Shown: piece by piece, positions 1-11,041 of the stretch
How the letters are laid out: each line of letters begins with the position of its first letter
How positions within the stretch are numbered: position 1 is the first letter of the stretch
Assembly (NCBI GenBank): GCA_026929865.2
Contig: CM049404.1
Span: 2,172,501-2,236,500, forward strand
Direction: 5' to 3'
Source of the DNA: Hyperoplus lanceolatus
Lineage: Eukaryota > Chordata > Actinopteri > Uranoscopiformes > Ammodytidae
DNA length: 64,000 nt
Notes under the pieces: model-generated
Databases searched by the model: none
What the model saw: the letters and a program-made list of their open reading frames with translations, nothing else
Told to the model about the DNA's origin: nothing
Program-made: the position numbers and the translations under genes

Positions 1-65
1 TATCAAACTGACAAAATATGTGCAAGTACTGGTCAATTTTCAAAATGTTGTCTATTGTGTCTTCT

Positions 66-90
66 CTAACCCTAACCCTAACCCTAACCC
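66..90. repeat. Short interstitial telomere-like repeat
   Basis: Four tandem CCCTAA units, the vertebrate telomere motif on its C-rich strand, lie in otherwise ordinary AT-rich sequence. The array is too short to be a chromosome end. Confidence 0.85.
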
Positions 91-743
91 TTCCTAAAAA
101 AAAATGGTATGTTATAAAATAAACAATTTCATGTGAAATAATTTCACCCCTTCATCAAAGAAAATATTATGTAATTTGTGTGAAATAACTCAAATTATTC
201 AAACTGTAAAGATTAAAAGTTTGTAATTTGTGTATTGGGGTTTGATGCTAGTGTTTGTACTCTGAGCAGGTTCTGAGTGACAGTGTGTGTTATCTCAATG
301 AGGCTGGTTCATAGTATTTGCTGCACTGAACCTGTTTTGCAGGTGAAGTGAACTGTTCAGCTCCAGTGACTGTTGGTAGTGCAGACTGTAGTTATAGTTT
401 TGCACATTGAGCTACAGTTGTGCCCACTGTGGTTTAGCGATCGAAAAAAACTGTAAAGCCTTGTGGTCAAACCTGAGCTTATTGTGTGTAGTTCTAGGTG
501 ACAACAAACATACTTACGTTTGGGAAACTAACCCGACAGTGATAACAAGTAACAACAACACGAGGGCTTGGTGCAAAAAGGGCATAAGTGATATTTTCTG
601 AATTTTACAGGAGAGCAAAAACACACTTTTTATTTATCGTAAATATTTAATAAAAATCAGCATATGGAAGCAATCTCTACTTTAATAGGGATTAGGCTTC
701 AAGGAATTCATATTTTAGAAAACATTTAAAATTTAAAAAAATA
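91..743. other. AT-rich non-coding stretch
   Basis: I see no gene, SINE head or terminal inverted repeat here. The only open frame (407-601) is short and resembles nothing I recognise. Confidence 0.5.
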
Positions 744-745
744 TA

Positions 746-2006
746 GGGGAGAACGGGGTAATCTGAGCCACTTTTTACATTTGCTCCCCTCTAAGCGAGC
801 TAAAATGATTTATCACTCAAATTTAAAAATTTTCCATTAATTCAGGATGTTTCCTAGAAATGGGCATTAGCAGATTTTTTCAAGACAAAGGGCAGTGAAA
901 ATATGATTGTTTTAAAAAAAGTAGTCATGTGGCTCACTTTACCCCAGCTGTGGGGTAAACTGATCCACTTACTTTTTCCACTCTGAAACTACAACACATA
1001 TTGTTACAACACATATTGTAACAGTAAGAATCCTGAAAGCTAGCCACACATTCCAGAACTAATGTAGGACTAGTAAAATAATGATGGGGTTTGGTCAATT
1101 AAGCAAATCAAATTTTCTAAACACTTGAAAGTAACTCTGAACAAAATCAAATACAACATATTATAATTCAAAAGGTTTTAATAAGATTCAAATGAAAGAT
1201 AGAACCAGTTAGATTAGAACACAGTCTGGGGGTCAGAACACAGGACCCCTAGAGCCAGCTAGTGTCTGGGGGTCAAAGGATAGGAAAATCAGAATCAGCG
1301 AGAACAGCCTGGGACTCGGAACACAGGAGAAGACCCAACTGGATTATAACATCAGCCTGTCATACTCTACAACTAGGCCTACTCTACATTCCAGCCCTGA
1401 AGGTTACAGGGAAAGATGAGAAGGTGCTCTTTCCGTGTGGTTGCCCCAGGTCGTCTTCCTGGTGTATTTCCTTGGCATGATGGTTTTTCTACAATGTGTA
1501 TGACATTAAAATAAAACATATGTTATGTAATATTACATTAAAATATGTTTAAGACTAAACTTAACTTGTGCCTCATGGTGGGGGAAAGTGAGACAGTGGC
1601 TCACTTTCCCCCTCAGCATTTGGCTCACTTTCCCCCACCACCACAATTTGAGAAAAAACTACCTCTCTCAGCATTTCAGGCTAATCTTCAGTTATCAACA
1701 TCACATGGTTTCATATGCTGGTAACATGTCAACATGTATGATAGAAGTTTTTCTACGTGAATACATTTGCTTTGGCACAACAGTTGATTAAGTTGACCGC
1801 AAGAAAATTTAATTTTACATGCAAAATACCTATTTTGGTGAAAAAAGCATGCTTACCACAGCAACATGACGTCCTCTCTTTCAGGGCCATGGGGAAATGA
1901 GAGGGGCTTGAAAACATATATCTCACATGACCACGAATGTTTTCCGTTGCCTAGATACAGGGGGTGGCTCACATTACCCGATGCCTCAGATTCCCCCGTT
2001 GTCCCC
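746..2006. mobile_element. TA-flanked MITE with GGGGA termini
   Basis: Non-autonomous DNA transposon of 1261 bp. The left end starts GGGGAGAACGGGGTAATCTG. The reverse complement of the right end starts GGGGACAACGGGGGAATCTG. Both ends are flanked by TA (744-745 and 2007-2008), consistent with the TA target choice of Tc1/mariner-type transposases. The terminal motif, roughly GGGGTAA-TGAGCCAC, recurs inside in inverted pairs at about 931-968 and 1571-1643. No transposase frame remains. Copies with related ends occur at 6744, 13110, 15192 and 17487. The superfamily is inferred from target duplication alone. Confidence 0.8.
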
Positions 2007-2008
2007 TA

Positions 2009-2576
2009 TTTATTAAAATAAAATAAAAATTAAATGTTTATTTTAGTGTCCATATTGTCTCCATCATATGTGGGTACATCAAATTCTCCAAACATATTCA
2101 ATAACACTTTTTTTGTAGTATAAATGTTGGTCTTTTCTGCAATCCTTCCATATTGGCAGCTCTTTAGCCTATTCTTAATGCACTTACACCTTTTGTGTGC
2201 CAAGCTCAGAGCACTTAGGCCTATTTTGCTCCAAACTCAACTGAAGGTGTTCACTTACTGTAATGTATAGTGACGTTATTCTTTTACCATTTGGTAGAAC
2301 CTATCAAGATATTCAAAATGATATATAAAAGTCATTTTCGGAAAATATGTCACTTACGCCCCTTTTGCTCCAAGCCCTCAAACTAGTCCATATTGCCCCC
2401 TACTGGGTTAATACTCTTAATATTTATAAGCCATTAATATCAGAACTTTATCAGAAACAGTCTTTCATTTAGTGGTATAAATCCATAGCATCACCTTTGG
2501 ATTCCTCTGCTCATGTATGTTGTGCAGTCACATGCTCTGTGCTGTCTTAAATCCCTATGTAACAGCTGGATCAGGA
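2009..2576. other. AT-rich non-coding stretch
   Basis: No coding, RNA or transposon-end signal was recognised. Confidence 0.5.
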
Positions 2577-3150
2577 GGACACAGGCGCGGAGACAGTAAC
2601 AGTTTTAAGAAGATTTATTTTGGAAGTGACCGTGATCCGGGGGGGGGGGGGAAGCTGGCTGTCATGGGGCTCCAGGGAGAGAGCAACGGGGCTCCAGGGA
2701 GCTGAGTGCGAGCAGGCTAGAGCAGGCAGGCAGAGGGGTCTGGGAGGAAGTGCTGGCGGGCGCGGGCTGGAGCTGGTGGCTGGAGTCAGGCCGGGAGAGC
2801 TGTGGCAGAAAAGACAGGAGTTAGCCAGGAAAAATGCAAAAAGCGGAGCTGCAAACAGGTTAGCTTAGAGAGAGGACTGACTGTGTGGAAACAGAATCTA
2901 CAATCTGGCAGTGTCTGGCAGGTAGGGCCGGGTATATGAAGAGCAGTTGATTGATGATTGATGGCAGCTGTGAATGCTGGTGATTGACTCCAGCACATCT
3001 GACTCCAACCCTGCAATAGACCAGCACATAGACAAGGGTAAAAGGGAAAAACAACACAAGGGCTTGAGGCCCAAGCAGGACCATAACACCCTAGAGCTTA
3101 GCGTGTGCTGCAGGGCTGTGGCGATGTGTGTCACATGCGTGCTCTCATGT
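2577..3150. repeat. Unclassified dispersed repeat with G13 run
   Basis: The sequence is GC-richer than its surroundings, with a 13-bp G run (2639-2651), duplicated GGGCTCCAGGGA boxes and a tail about bringing solvent-like repeats (GATTGATGATTGATGG). The general layout resembles a repeat I associate with fish genomes, possibly LTR-derived, but I see no terminal repeats or coding remnant. The open frames here are GC-driven and not convincing. Confidence 0.3.
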
Positions 3151-3299
3151 ATTAACTAATGTTCATGCTGAGACCCAGTCACACATGGCAAACAGGGGAA
3201 ACTGCTCTTCTGTATGGCTTCACTTAAACTGTCTACTCTGTGACAACTTGTTTAAGCACTCGGCTGAAAAGTGGAATTACATCTGTACATAACGTGTAT

Positions 3300-3660
3300 A
3301 CATATTTTTAAATTATATTTAACATTAATATATTACATGTACAGTATCCTATTTCACTACAGTTATTGTAAGTTTCATTTATTACATTTCTTCTAAATTT
3401 TTTAATTTCTTTTCATTTTCTAAATGTACCTTTTATTTGGTGCACCTTATCTCTACATTGTTTACCTGCACTGTGTCCTTGCACTACTGTTGTGTTTATT
3501 TGTGTCTCAGGTGTGGCTCTCTTCACTTGTGTTTTTCTCTTCTTCTATATTACATTGTTGAGAGGAGCCTGGGACTGAAGAACTTCATTGCCAATAACTG
3601 CTTCTGTAATTGTTAATGTGCATATGACAAAAAAAATCACAAATCTTGAATCTGTGTCCA
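3300..3660 (+). mobile_element. LINE 3' tail fragment
   Basis: The stretch GGGACTGAAGAACTTCATTG followed by AATGTGCATATGACAAAAAA and a TCTTGAATC-like end is typical of the 3' untranslated tails of fish L2/CR1-clade LINEs. No reverse transcriptase frame precedes it, so it is a 5'-truncated copy. The family assignment is from memory of the tail type. Confidence 0.5.
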
Positions 3661-4891
3661 CGGTAACACGGGCAAATCATTTCACAATCCTGCAGAAATC
3701 CTCCAGCCTAGGAAGACATTACTTAGGAATTGGTTGGTTGGTGAATGGATCTTTAGCAAATATGAAGCTGTTGTACCTTGGGGTCCTCCCTTAAAAACAA
3801 AAACAAAAAAAATGTAGTTTAAGAAGTTAAGATGAGAGGAAAAACAAAACTTCAATTGTGCCTAAAATGAAGCGGAGAACAATGCATTATATGTTGAACT
3901 TGACTGGTGATACTTTCCAGTCCATTTTGGGGCAAAGAATAATAGACCCAAAAAAACTAGAATGAAAGACGCAAGAAAAAATTACACAACACAGCTTGCA
4001 AATGGAAGGAAATACTGACCAACCTAAGCCACAAAATGTCCACAAAATTTAAAAAAAAAATCCAACAATGGGAGGGTTGGGGATGGACTGTCCTTTGAGA
4101 GCTGCTGCCAGTTTCCAGCGCTAGGGGAACAAGTGTGGCATGTGTGGTGGTGTGCACTCCATAAAAACAGAAATCTTAGTGGTAGGAAACTGCCAAGATG
4201 GAATGAGACTGTATGATTTCATAGCTCACTGAAAATTGGACACATAAATGCCACGACAAAATCTAAACTGAGGGACGTGAAATGCAAACACAAAATCTGA
4301 CCCTGCAATGGCAGCTGTGCTCTCTTGTGTGTTATAAAAAAGTCAAAATCTTCATCTTTTATACATGGGCTTTGTTTGATAGCAGCAGTTTGTGGAGCTT
4401 GTTGGTTTGTTGTGTGTGTGGATCTGGGCCTTCCAACTATCACTAGCTCTCCTGTCATGTGACAATCCATTTTGGGCTTCTGACGCAACGCTGCAGGAGC
4501 ATTACATTTCACTGTTCTATGGAGCCAATGAAGCGGGATGTTTTCAGACCATGGCTTTTTAGAAAATGAATGGGGGAAATGAACAATCCTTGTGCACCAC
4601 AGTACACCATTACAATGGAACTGGTATTTTTTTTTCAGCAGTCACATAACTGCTATCTGTTGTGAGGGGATCTTGGGTGTTTCCACACACTGCCTGGGCC
4701 TTCCTCTTGTGAGCAGGCCTACTAGGACAGAGGTCACACACAGGGAGCAACGGAGGGGGGAGGTGAGCAATAGATAGGAGGGAGAACCTGCATTGTCATC
4801 AATCCCTGCATTGAGACACCTTCCTAGAAAAAACGACTCAATCACAAGTCAGTATTGACACTTGAGTAAAAGTGCAACGTTATGTAATTGT
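3661..4891. other. Non-coding stretch without recognised elements
   Basis: Ordinary sequence. Several short open frames on both strands show no recognisable domain. Confidence 0.5.
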
Positions 4892-5125
4892 GCTGTGGCG
4901 AAGTGGAACGGTTGTGGACCAGCAACCACAGGGTCGGTCGGTGGTTCGATCCCCAGTCTCCCCGCCACATGTCCAAGTGTCCCTGAGCAAGACACTGAAC
5001 CCTTAAACGTCTCATGATAGTTAGCCAGCACCCTGCGTGGTAGCTGCTGCTATCGGTGTATGAATGTGTGCTCTAGTTGTAAGTCGCTTTGAATAAAAGT
5101 GTCTGCTAAATGACATGTAATGTCA
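4892..5125 (+). mobile_element. tRNA-derived SINE (V-SINE-like)
   Basis: The head is tRNA-like with a perfect pol III B box, GGTTCGATCCCC, at 4943-4954. The body carries the conserved fish motif GTCCCTGAGCAAGACACTGA. The tail GTCGCTTTGAATAAAAGTGT, with CTGCTAAATGACATG after it, is the L2-related tail used for mobilisation by a partner LINE. The copy is close to full length. Such elements are transcribed by RNA polymerase III when intact. Confidence 0.85.
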
Positions 5126-5379
5126 TTTAAAAGTATTTAAGTATCAAGAGATACTTACAAATACCAAACTGTAAAAAATACTCTGGTACAAGTAAAAGTC
5201 CTGCGAGTCCGTTTTTTATGCATAAGCAATAAAGACAACTTTAAAAAGGATCCCCAGCAACAAAAAATAACTAAAATAATATAGTTCATGTTGAAAAGGG
5301 ATATAAGTTTTAAAACATTCTGGTTCTACCCTCTTTTACTTAAAACATTCATAGAACATACATATTCACTTTGCATCCA

Positions 5380-5580
5380 TCGCTATTAATTTTTATTTTA
5401 TTTTATTTTATTTTATTTAACCTTTATTTCACCAGGAAGGTCCCATTGAGTTACAGTAACTCTTCTCACAGGGAGTCCTGGCCAAGACAGGCAGCAGAAA
5501 AGAAGTTGCAGAATTTGCACAAGGCCACACACACACACACACACAAACAAAGGACACCACAATTGACACTATAATGCTAA
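5380..5580 (-). mobile_element. LINE-like fragment with (TTTTA)n edge
   Basis: After a (TTTTA)n stretch (about 5393-5418) comes CCTTTATTTCACCAGGAAGG and then CAGGGAGTCCTGGCCAAGAC. This combination occurs widely in fish retroelement 3' ends, here in reverse orientation. A short (AC)n follows at about 5525-5543. The clade is not resolved. Confidence 0.45.
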
Positions 5581-5867
5581 AATTACACTTCATAACAGGC
5601 TATATATAAACAAGCTAATACATACAGCTAAAAAAAACAAATTAAAAATAAATAAAAGGCATCAGGTTAAAAACATTTGCAGTGTTCTTTTAGAGCTGAT
5701 TGTAACATGTTTTTAAAGGTACTGAGTGGTGGGAGTGATTCCAGCTTTAGAGTGGCTTGAAGTTCATTCCAGACCTTTGGTGCATATGATGAGAAAGCTG
5801 TTGTACACAGTTCATATTTTAATTTAGTATTACATCTGGTCAATGATTGACTCCTTTATGATTTTCT

Positions 5868-6121
5868 CTACTTACGACATCTAATGCAGTATGTCCGTCC
5901 TGGGAGAGTGATCCCTTACTCTGTCAACTCTCCCTGAGGTTTCTCGATTTATTTTAATCCCGATAAAGGGTTTTTTACTGGGATTTTTTCTCAGCCGAGC
6001 TAAGGGTCTAAGGGCAGGGTGTCATACTGTATGGAATGTAAAGCCCACTGAGGCAAATGTCTATTTGTGATATTGGGCTATACAAATAAAACTGATTTGA
6101 TTTGATTTGATTTGATTTGAT
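5868..6121 (+). mobile_element. LINE 3' tail with (TGATT)n end
   Basis: Contains GTCCGTCCTGGGAGAGTGAT, later GTAAAGCCCACTGAGGCAAA, then GTGATATTGGGCTATACAAA and a terminal (TGATT)n microsatellite at 6095-6121. This is the layout of a widespread fish non-LTR retrotransposon 3' end that terminates in a short tandem repeat. No coding part remains. Confidence 0.6.
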
Positions 6122-6497
6122 CAGGGTCCATGATGTTGAACTTCTGGATTAAAACTAATCAAAGATTTGGGACAAAACTACAACAAAATAATCTGAACAG
6201 ATGAATCGAAAACATCAAACAAGAAATATAGCAAACAGAAAATCACTGCTGCAGCTCATGATCCTTCAATATTTGGTTTATGAGAGTTTTTCTTTTTGTT
6301 TGTATCCAGTGTTACTTTTTTCAGCTCATCACTGAAACCATAAACTCAGTAAAACTATCTAAGTATGATCAGGAAAATGTATTTCAAGTTAAAGTGACGG
6401 TTCTTCTATTATATATTGGATTAATGTTTCTCTTGCATTAAATTAAAATCAGGTTTGTAGCTGGTCGAGGTGGAGCTCTCTTTGTATGGGACTGCTA

Positions 6498-6743
6498 CTG
6501 TGGCGACTGTGGCTTAGGTGGTAGAGCGGGTCGGCCAATGATCGAAGGGTTGGCAGTTTGATCCCTGCCCTGCCACTTGTGTCATGGCTGTTGTGTCCTT
6601 GGGCAAGACGCTTCACCCACCTTGCCTCGTGTGAATGTCGATAGTTAGCCTGCTATCGGTGTATGAATGTGTGTGTGAATGGTAACGTGGGAATGGGAAC
6701 AGGACTCCCTTGCAAAAGAGTCTCCGGTCTCAAAGGGATTGTA
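6498..6743 (+). mobile_element. tRNA-derived SINE, 3' end cut by MITE
   Basis: Box A-like TGGCTTAGGTGG and a decayed B box (AGTTTGATCCC) form the tRNA-like head. The body continues with GTGTCCTTGGGCAAGACGCT and GCTATCGGTGTATGAATGTG. The sequence stops at the TA (6742-6743) where the GGGG terminus of a TA-flanked MITE begins. Confidence 0.75.
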
Positions 6744-7427
6744 GGGGAGAGTGGGGTGAGATTTACTCAAAGTGACTTTAAAGTGAGGCCTTGACAGTAA
6801 AGTCTCCAACTCAAATATGTACATATATTTCAGGGTGTTGTGCATCCCCGGCAACAATAACTTTGGATCTGAAATAAACTGTTTAAGAAATATAGCTTTC
6901 GGAAAAAAAGTTGTCTTGTGGCACAACTTGCCCCCGGTGTGGTGTAAGTTGTGCCACAAGAATACCATGGGGTGAATTGTGCCATTGATATATATCTCAT
7001 AAACTGTAATGCAAGACAAGCGTATACAGCCATGCGTATGCAGCCATGCCAATGGCACAACTCTCAGAAATTTACTTTGCACTAGCTGCTTCGCCCTTGT
7101 AGAACCAACTGCCACCTGACATATGCGATTCCCCCTCCATTTCTGCCTTTAAATCAAGGCTCAAAAACCATCTGTACACCCTGGCTTTTCCTCCCCATTA
7201 ACTATCTTACCTCTGCACTACTATCTTTGTTTACTGTATGTCTGGGCTTTATGTCTTTTATTTTGGTTATTGTTAATTTACCTTCATTGTTTACCTACTG
7301 AATGCACTATGTTCAGCACGTTGGACAGTGCAAACTGTTATACATGTGCTTTTATAAATACATTTTACTTACTTACTTACTTATAACTCACCCCAGGCCC
7401 TCTGGCACAAATCACCCCAACCCCAGA
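6744..7427 (-). mobile_element. TA-flanked MITE, truncated copy
   Basis: Starts GGGGAGAGTGGGGTGAGATT directly after a TA. It runs in the opposite orientation to the complete copy at 15192-16316, matching its right part, and stops after CCAACCCCAGAATT, where the complete copy continues with different sequence. The same truncation junction is present in the duplicate at about 14574, so truncation preceded duplication. Confidence 0.75.
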
Positions 7428-9205
7428 ATTAGTATTTTCTTCTCTCCCTTTTTTCTATTTGATTTATATCTCTGTATGATGGATAGCTAATTGATGGTTA
7501 GCCCTGGATTGAGAGGTAGCTCATGTATTCTACTTCTCTGGGTGGAATAAATTTTATTATTTATTTTTTTTATAAATATGTCGGCATGGTTTTTATCATT
7601 ATTGCCAAATGACTGGAGCTGGAGCAGAGAGAGAGACAGAGATAATGTGGGGCCTCAAGAAATGAAGCAATGAAGGGAAGACAAAGGGACAGGGGTTTGT
7701 TGTTGTGCAACAGTTTAACATTGATCAGGGCTTTTGAATGGTGACACAAACAGCAGCCTATTGTCTCATCTGTCTGCACTGTGACCCCCCCCCATTCTGT
7801 CTTTTCACGTCTTTGTGTAGCCTACCGCAAACTTTTCTTTTCAAATTGTTTTCTTCCCAGTATCCTTGACATCCAGTTGGTTTATGGTTGCCATGGACAA
7901 CGGTGACATATACTAATAATAATAATATCTTTATTTATATGGCACCTTGAAAAACAATGGTTTACAAAGTGCTTTAACAAAATACATACGAGCAAGTACA
8001 ATCAAATACATACATACTAATCAAAAAAACACATATACAAAAAGATAAATACACATACTCATATATACACACAAACAAACCAAACGAGATTAATAGGTGC
8101 TAGTTAAAAAGACATTGAGGAAGAGAATAAAACGATATGGAATGCGTCTGTATTGTTGTTGTTACAGTTAGGACTGATCTTTAATTGTGTTGTGACAGTT
8201 CTCAATTGAGACATTTTCCATGTCTCAATTGAGAACATGCTCTTAATGAGGTTTTTGTGTAAAGAACACTGATGACACCGCGTGGGCATCTATTCCATAC
8301 GTCTGTAGATTTCATCATGTAACGTTGCCATTTGATTACTTACTTTAAAATAATATTTTCTTCTATTACATTTTTTTTTTTTTTTAGAAATCTTTCAATA
8401 CAAATGCAAATTTGGAAATGTCTAACTAATTATGCATTAATTTGCAGCTCTTTAAAACCATCTAGATGTTGGATAGAGCCAAAGTTAAATTATTGTTTAC
8501 TTTTCACAACATATAAATGTCCAAAGTTTTAGTGCTTTGGAAGTAGTTCAGAGTATTGAAAAAAACGTATGTTGAGATAATTGCCGTTAAAGATGGTTGT
8601 AGGGAGATATATACAGACGCAAACAGACATGGTTTAATCAAATAAACTCATAAATGAACATTCTGGACCTTTTGATATGTAATAGTATGAAAGAAGAAGT
8701 AAAATAGGCACAAATCCCAAAACTGACCAGAGCTTGAAAAAACAAAGTTTTTGCCTGCAGTGTCTCGTCTCGACAAGTAAAACCAAATAGAGACTAGGGC
8801 TGTGTCAAAAAATCGAAATATCGATATATCGCGATACTTAGTTTCCCGATATCAGTATCGATTTTTATATCAACATATCGATATTTTTTATTAATTATTT
8901 TATGATTTTTTCTTTTTTTGCTTTTCAAGGCTTTATTGACAGTGCAGAGATACAGATATGAAGTGGGGCAGAGAGGGAATGAAACAACCACGGGTCAGAT
9001 TCAAACCCATGTCTGCTGACAGGCCTGAGCCTCTAGGATACTGACTATTGAAGTTAGATCAGTTTTGTTTATAAAAATACTTAAGATTCACTGTGTCACA
9101 AAAGCACACTGATGTGTTTTCATTTTCATTGTGTCCTGTACAGTTAGTACAAGAGTGAATTGGATTTGTTATTTTGATGTTATGGCAGCTGCAGCAGTGT
9201 TTGAT
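6813..9205. repeat. Segmental duplication, copy A
   Basis: This segment is repeated at 14032-17486 in direct orientation with few substitutions. It contains a truncated MITE, an L2-type LINE tail (about 7917-8000, ATATCTTTATTTATATGGCA), simple AT-rich sequence, and the 5' part of a hAT MITE. It lacks the 1.1 kb MITE found in copy B. Confidence 0.9.
7917..8000 (-). mobile_element. L2-type LINE 3' tail
   Basis: TAATAATAATATCTTTATTT followed by ATATGGCACCTTGAAAAACA and CAAAGTGCTTTAACAAAATA is the reverse complement of the common fish LINE tail ending in an (ATT)n-like repeat. The second copy at about 15069-15150 came with the segmental duplication. Confidence 0.6.
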
Positions 9206-9426
9206 AATTTGCCAAAACCAAAAAAAGGAAGAAAAATAGTAAAGGAAGTTGTGAATGAAATAGTTTTGACTTCATTTGTCTGTACAATTATCACTATAGT
9301 GTGCTGTTATGTTTGACAAGGCAACTTGTTTATGGAATATCGCAATATATCGTAATATATCAAGATACGCAATATATCGTGATATACCGTATCGTATCGC
9401 GAAGTCCTTGACGATACCCAGCCCTA
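8795..9426. mobile_element. hAT MITE, complete
   Basis: A 632-bp element with TAGGGCTG...CAGCCCTA termini and subterminal CGATATATCG-type palindromes. It is flanked by a perfect 8-bp target duplication ATAGAGAC (8787-8794 and 9427-9434), diagnostic of hAT insertion. The short open frame at 9131-9316 has no transposase motif. In copy B of the segmental duplication only the left part of this element is present (to 17486). Confidence 0.93.
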
Positions 9427-9578
9427 ATAGAGACCCACATTCATCCATACCCAGGTTCATCTACATCTGATTCTAGTATTGGTGGAACATAATGAATTAT
9501 CTCTCCTCAAGAGCTTTAGTTGATTTTAAGGTTATTTTACTTTACTTGATCAGTTGCCCTTTTATGCTACTTTACTAT

Positions 9579-9811
9579 GCTGGGGTGGCAGTGGTGAAGT
9601 GGGTAGGGAGGTTGTCTACTGGATTGCAGGGTCCCCCGTCTACCCGCGACATGTCAAAGTGTCCCTGGGCAAGACACTGAACATTGCTCCCGATGGTTCA
9701 GAGAGCGCCTTGCATGACAGCTACTGCCGGTGTATGAGTGTGTGAATGTGTGAATGTGGTAAGAAATGTAAAGCGCTTTGGGGCTGAGAAAATCAGCTAA
9801 AAACTGATATA
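9579..9811 (+). mobile_element. tRNA-derived SINE split by Tc1 element
   Basis: The body has CAAAGTGTCCCTGGGCAAGA and GGTGTATGAGTGTGTGAATG, and the tail has GTAAAGCGCTTTGGGGCTGA. The head is degenerate. The tail is interrupted at a TA by a Tc1 element and appears to resume after it (10662 to about 10690, TAACTCAATTCCCTTTACC), matching the usual end of this SINE type. Confidence 0.7.
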
Positions 9812-10661
9812 CACTCAACAAAAATATAAACGCAACACTTTTGTTTTTGCTCCCATTTTTCATGAGATGGACCTAAAGATCTAAAATTCATTCCAGATAC
9901 ACAATATTACCATTTCTCTCAAACATTGTTCTAAATGTGTGACAGTGAGCACTTCTGCTTTGCTGAGATAATCCATCCCACCTCACAGGTGTGCCACATC
10001 AAGATGCTGATCTGACATCATGATTAGTGCATCATGATGTATAAATAAACAATAAAAGGCCACCCTGAAATGTGCAGTTTTGTCTCACAGCAAAATGCCA
10101 CAGATGCCACAAGCACTGAGGGAGCGTGCAATTGGCATGCTGACAGCAGGAATGTCAACCAGATCTGTTGCTCGTGCATTGAATGTTCATTTCTCCACCA
10201 TAAGCCGTCTCCAGCAACTTCGCACAGCCATTGAAGAGGAGTGGACCAACATTCCACAGGCCACAATTGACAATCTGATAAACTCTATGCGAAGAAGATG
10301 TGTTGTACTGCATGAGGCAAATGGTGGTCACACCAGATACTGACTGGTTCTGAGTCCCCAGACCCCCAATAAAGCAAAGAAATGCACATTTCAGAGTGGC
10401 CTTTTATTGTGGACGGTCTAAGGCACACCTGTGCACTAATCATGATGTCAGATCAGCATCTTGATGTGGCACACCTGTGAGGTGGGATGGATTATCTCAG
10501 CAAAGCAGAAGTGCTCACTATCACACATTTAGACAGATTGTGAACAATCTTTGAGAGAAATGGTACAATTGTGTATCTGCAATGAATTTTAGATCTTTAA
10601 GTCCATCTCATGAAAAATGGGAGCAAAAACAAAAGTGTTGCGTTTATATTTTTGTTGAGTG
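9812..10661 (+). mobile_element. Tc1-like transposon, internal deletion derivative
   Basis: An 850-bp element with ends CACTCAACAAAAATATAAAC and its reverse complement, flanked by TA at 9810-9811 and 10662-10663. The inverted repeats extend about 270 bp on each side. The full-length relative is expected to be roughly 1.6-2 kb; here most of the transposase gene has been deleted. It sits inside a SINE tail. Confidence 0.93.
10080..10343 (+). pseudogene. Tc1 transposase remnant, HTH joined to C-terminus
   Basis: An 87-residue frame. It encodes the N-terminal helix-turn-helix part (residues about 9-44, including LRERAIGMLTAGMSTRSVAR) fused in frame to the extreme C-terminus of the transposase (from about residue 45, with EEEWTNIPQATIDNLINSMR and a final GGHTRY). 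The whole DDE catalytic domain is missing, so it cannot cleave or join DNA. If translated it would retain part of the DNA-binding region. The deletion joined ISRLQ to QLRTAIEEEW without frameshift. The start used is the first ATG in frame; the conserved family start is probably MPQMPQALRE a few codons later. Confidence 0.9.
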
Positions 10662-10689
10662 TATAACTCAATTCCCTTTACCTTTGTAC

Positions 10690-11033
10690 TTCTGATTCAC
10701 TTCATGGGGAAAATCTATAAATATATTGGTGTGTACTGTGGCCCCTTGTGACATGATTCATAAATCCTTACGTTGATACTATTACAAGAGAGAAGGATTT
10801 ACACACATTAAACTTCTTACAGGGTTCATTTTTTGATGACGGAAGTGGCAAACTTTCAAATATGGCATAAAAAGAAAACATTAGAGAAAAGAAAGTATGT
10901 AAATCATTTGTATAGTAACATATTAACATATCCCTGCTTGTGGCATATTAAAGATGGAGTTGGGGATTCTGGACAAATGTAGTTGTCAAAATCACTTTTG
11001 GTTAATATCAGTGAATATCTCCTCATGCTCCTA
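10690..11033. other. Non-coding stretch
   Basis: No element or gene recognised. Confidence 0.4.
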
Positions 11034-11041
11034 CCTGTCCG

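Noticed and set aside
2786-3134. Overlapping minus-strand frames near 2.8-3.1 kb
   Set aside because: Three overlapping frames of similar length in a repeat; none has a recognisable product.
4892-4970. Possible true tRNA gene at the perfect B box
   Set aside because: The downstream body and L2-type tail show it is a SINE; the head does not fold as a clean tRNA by eye.
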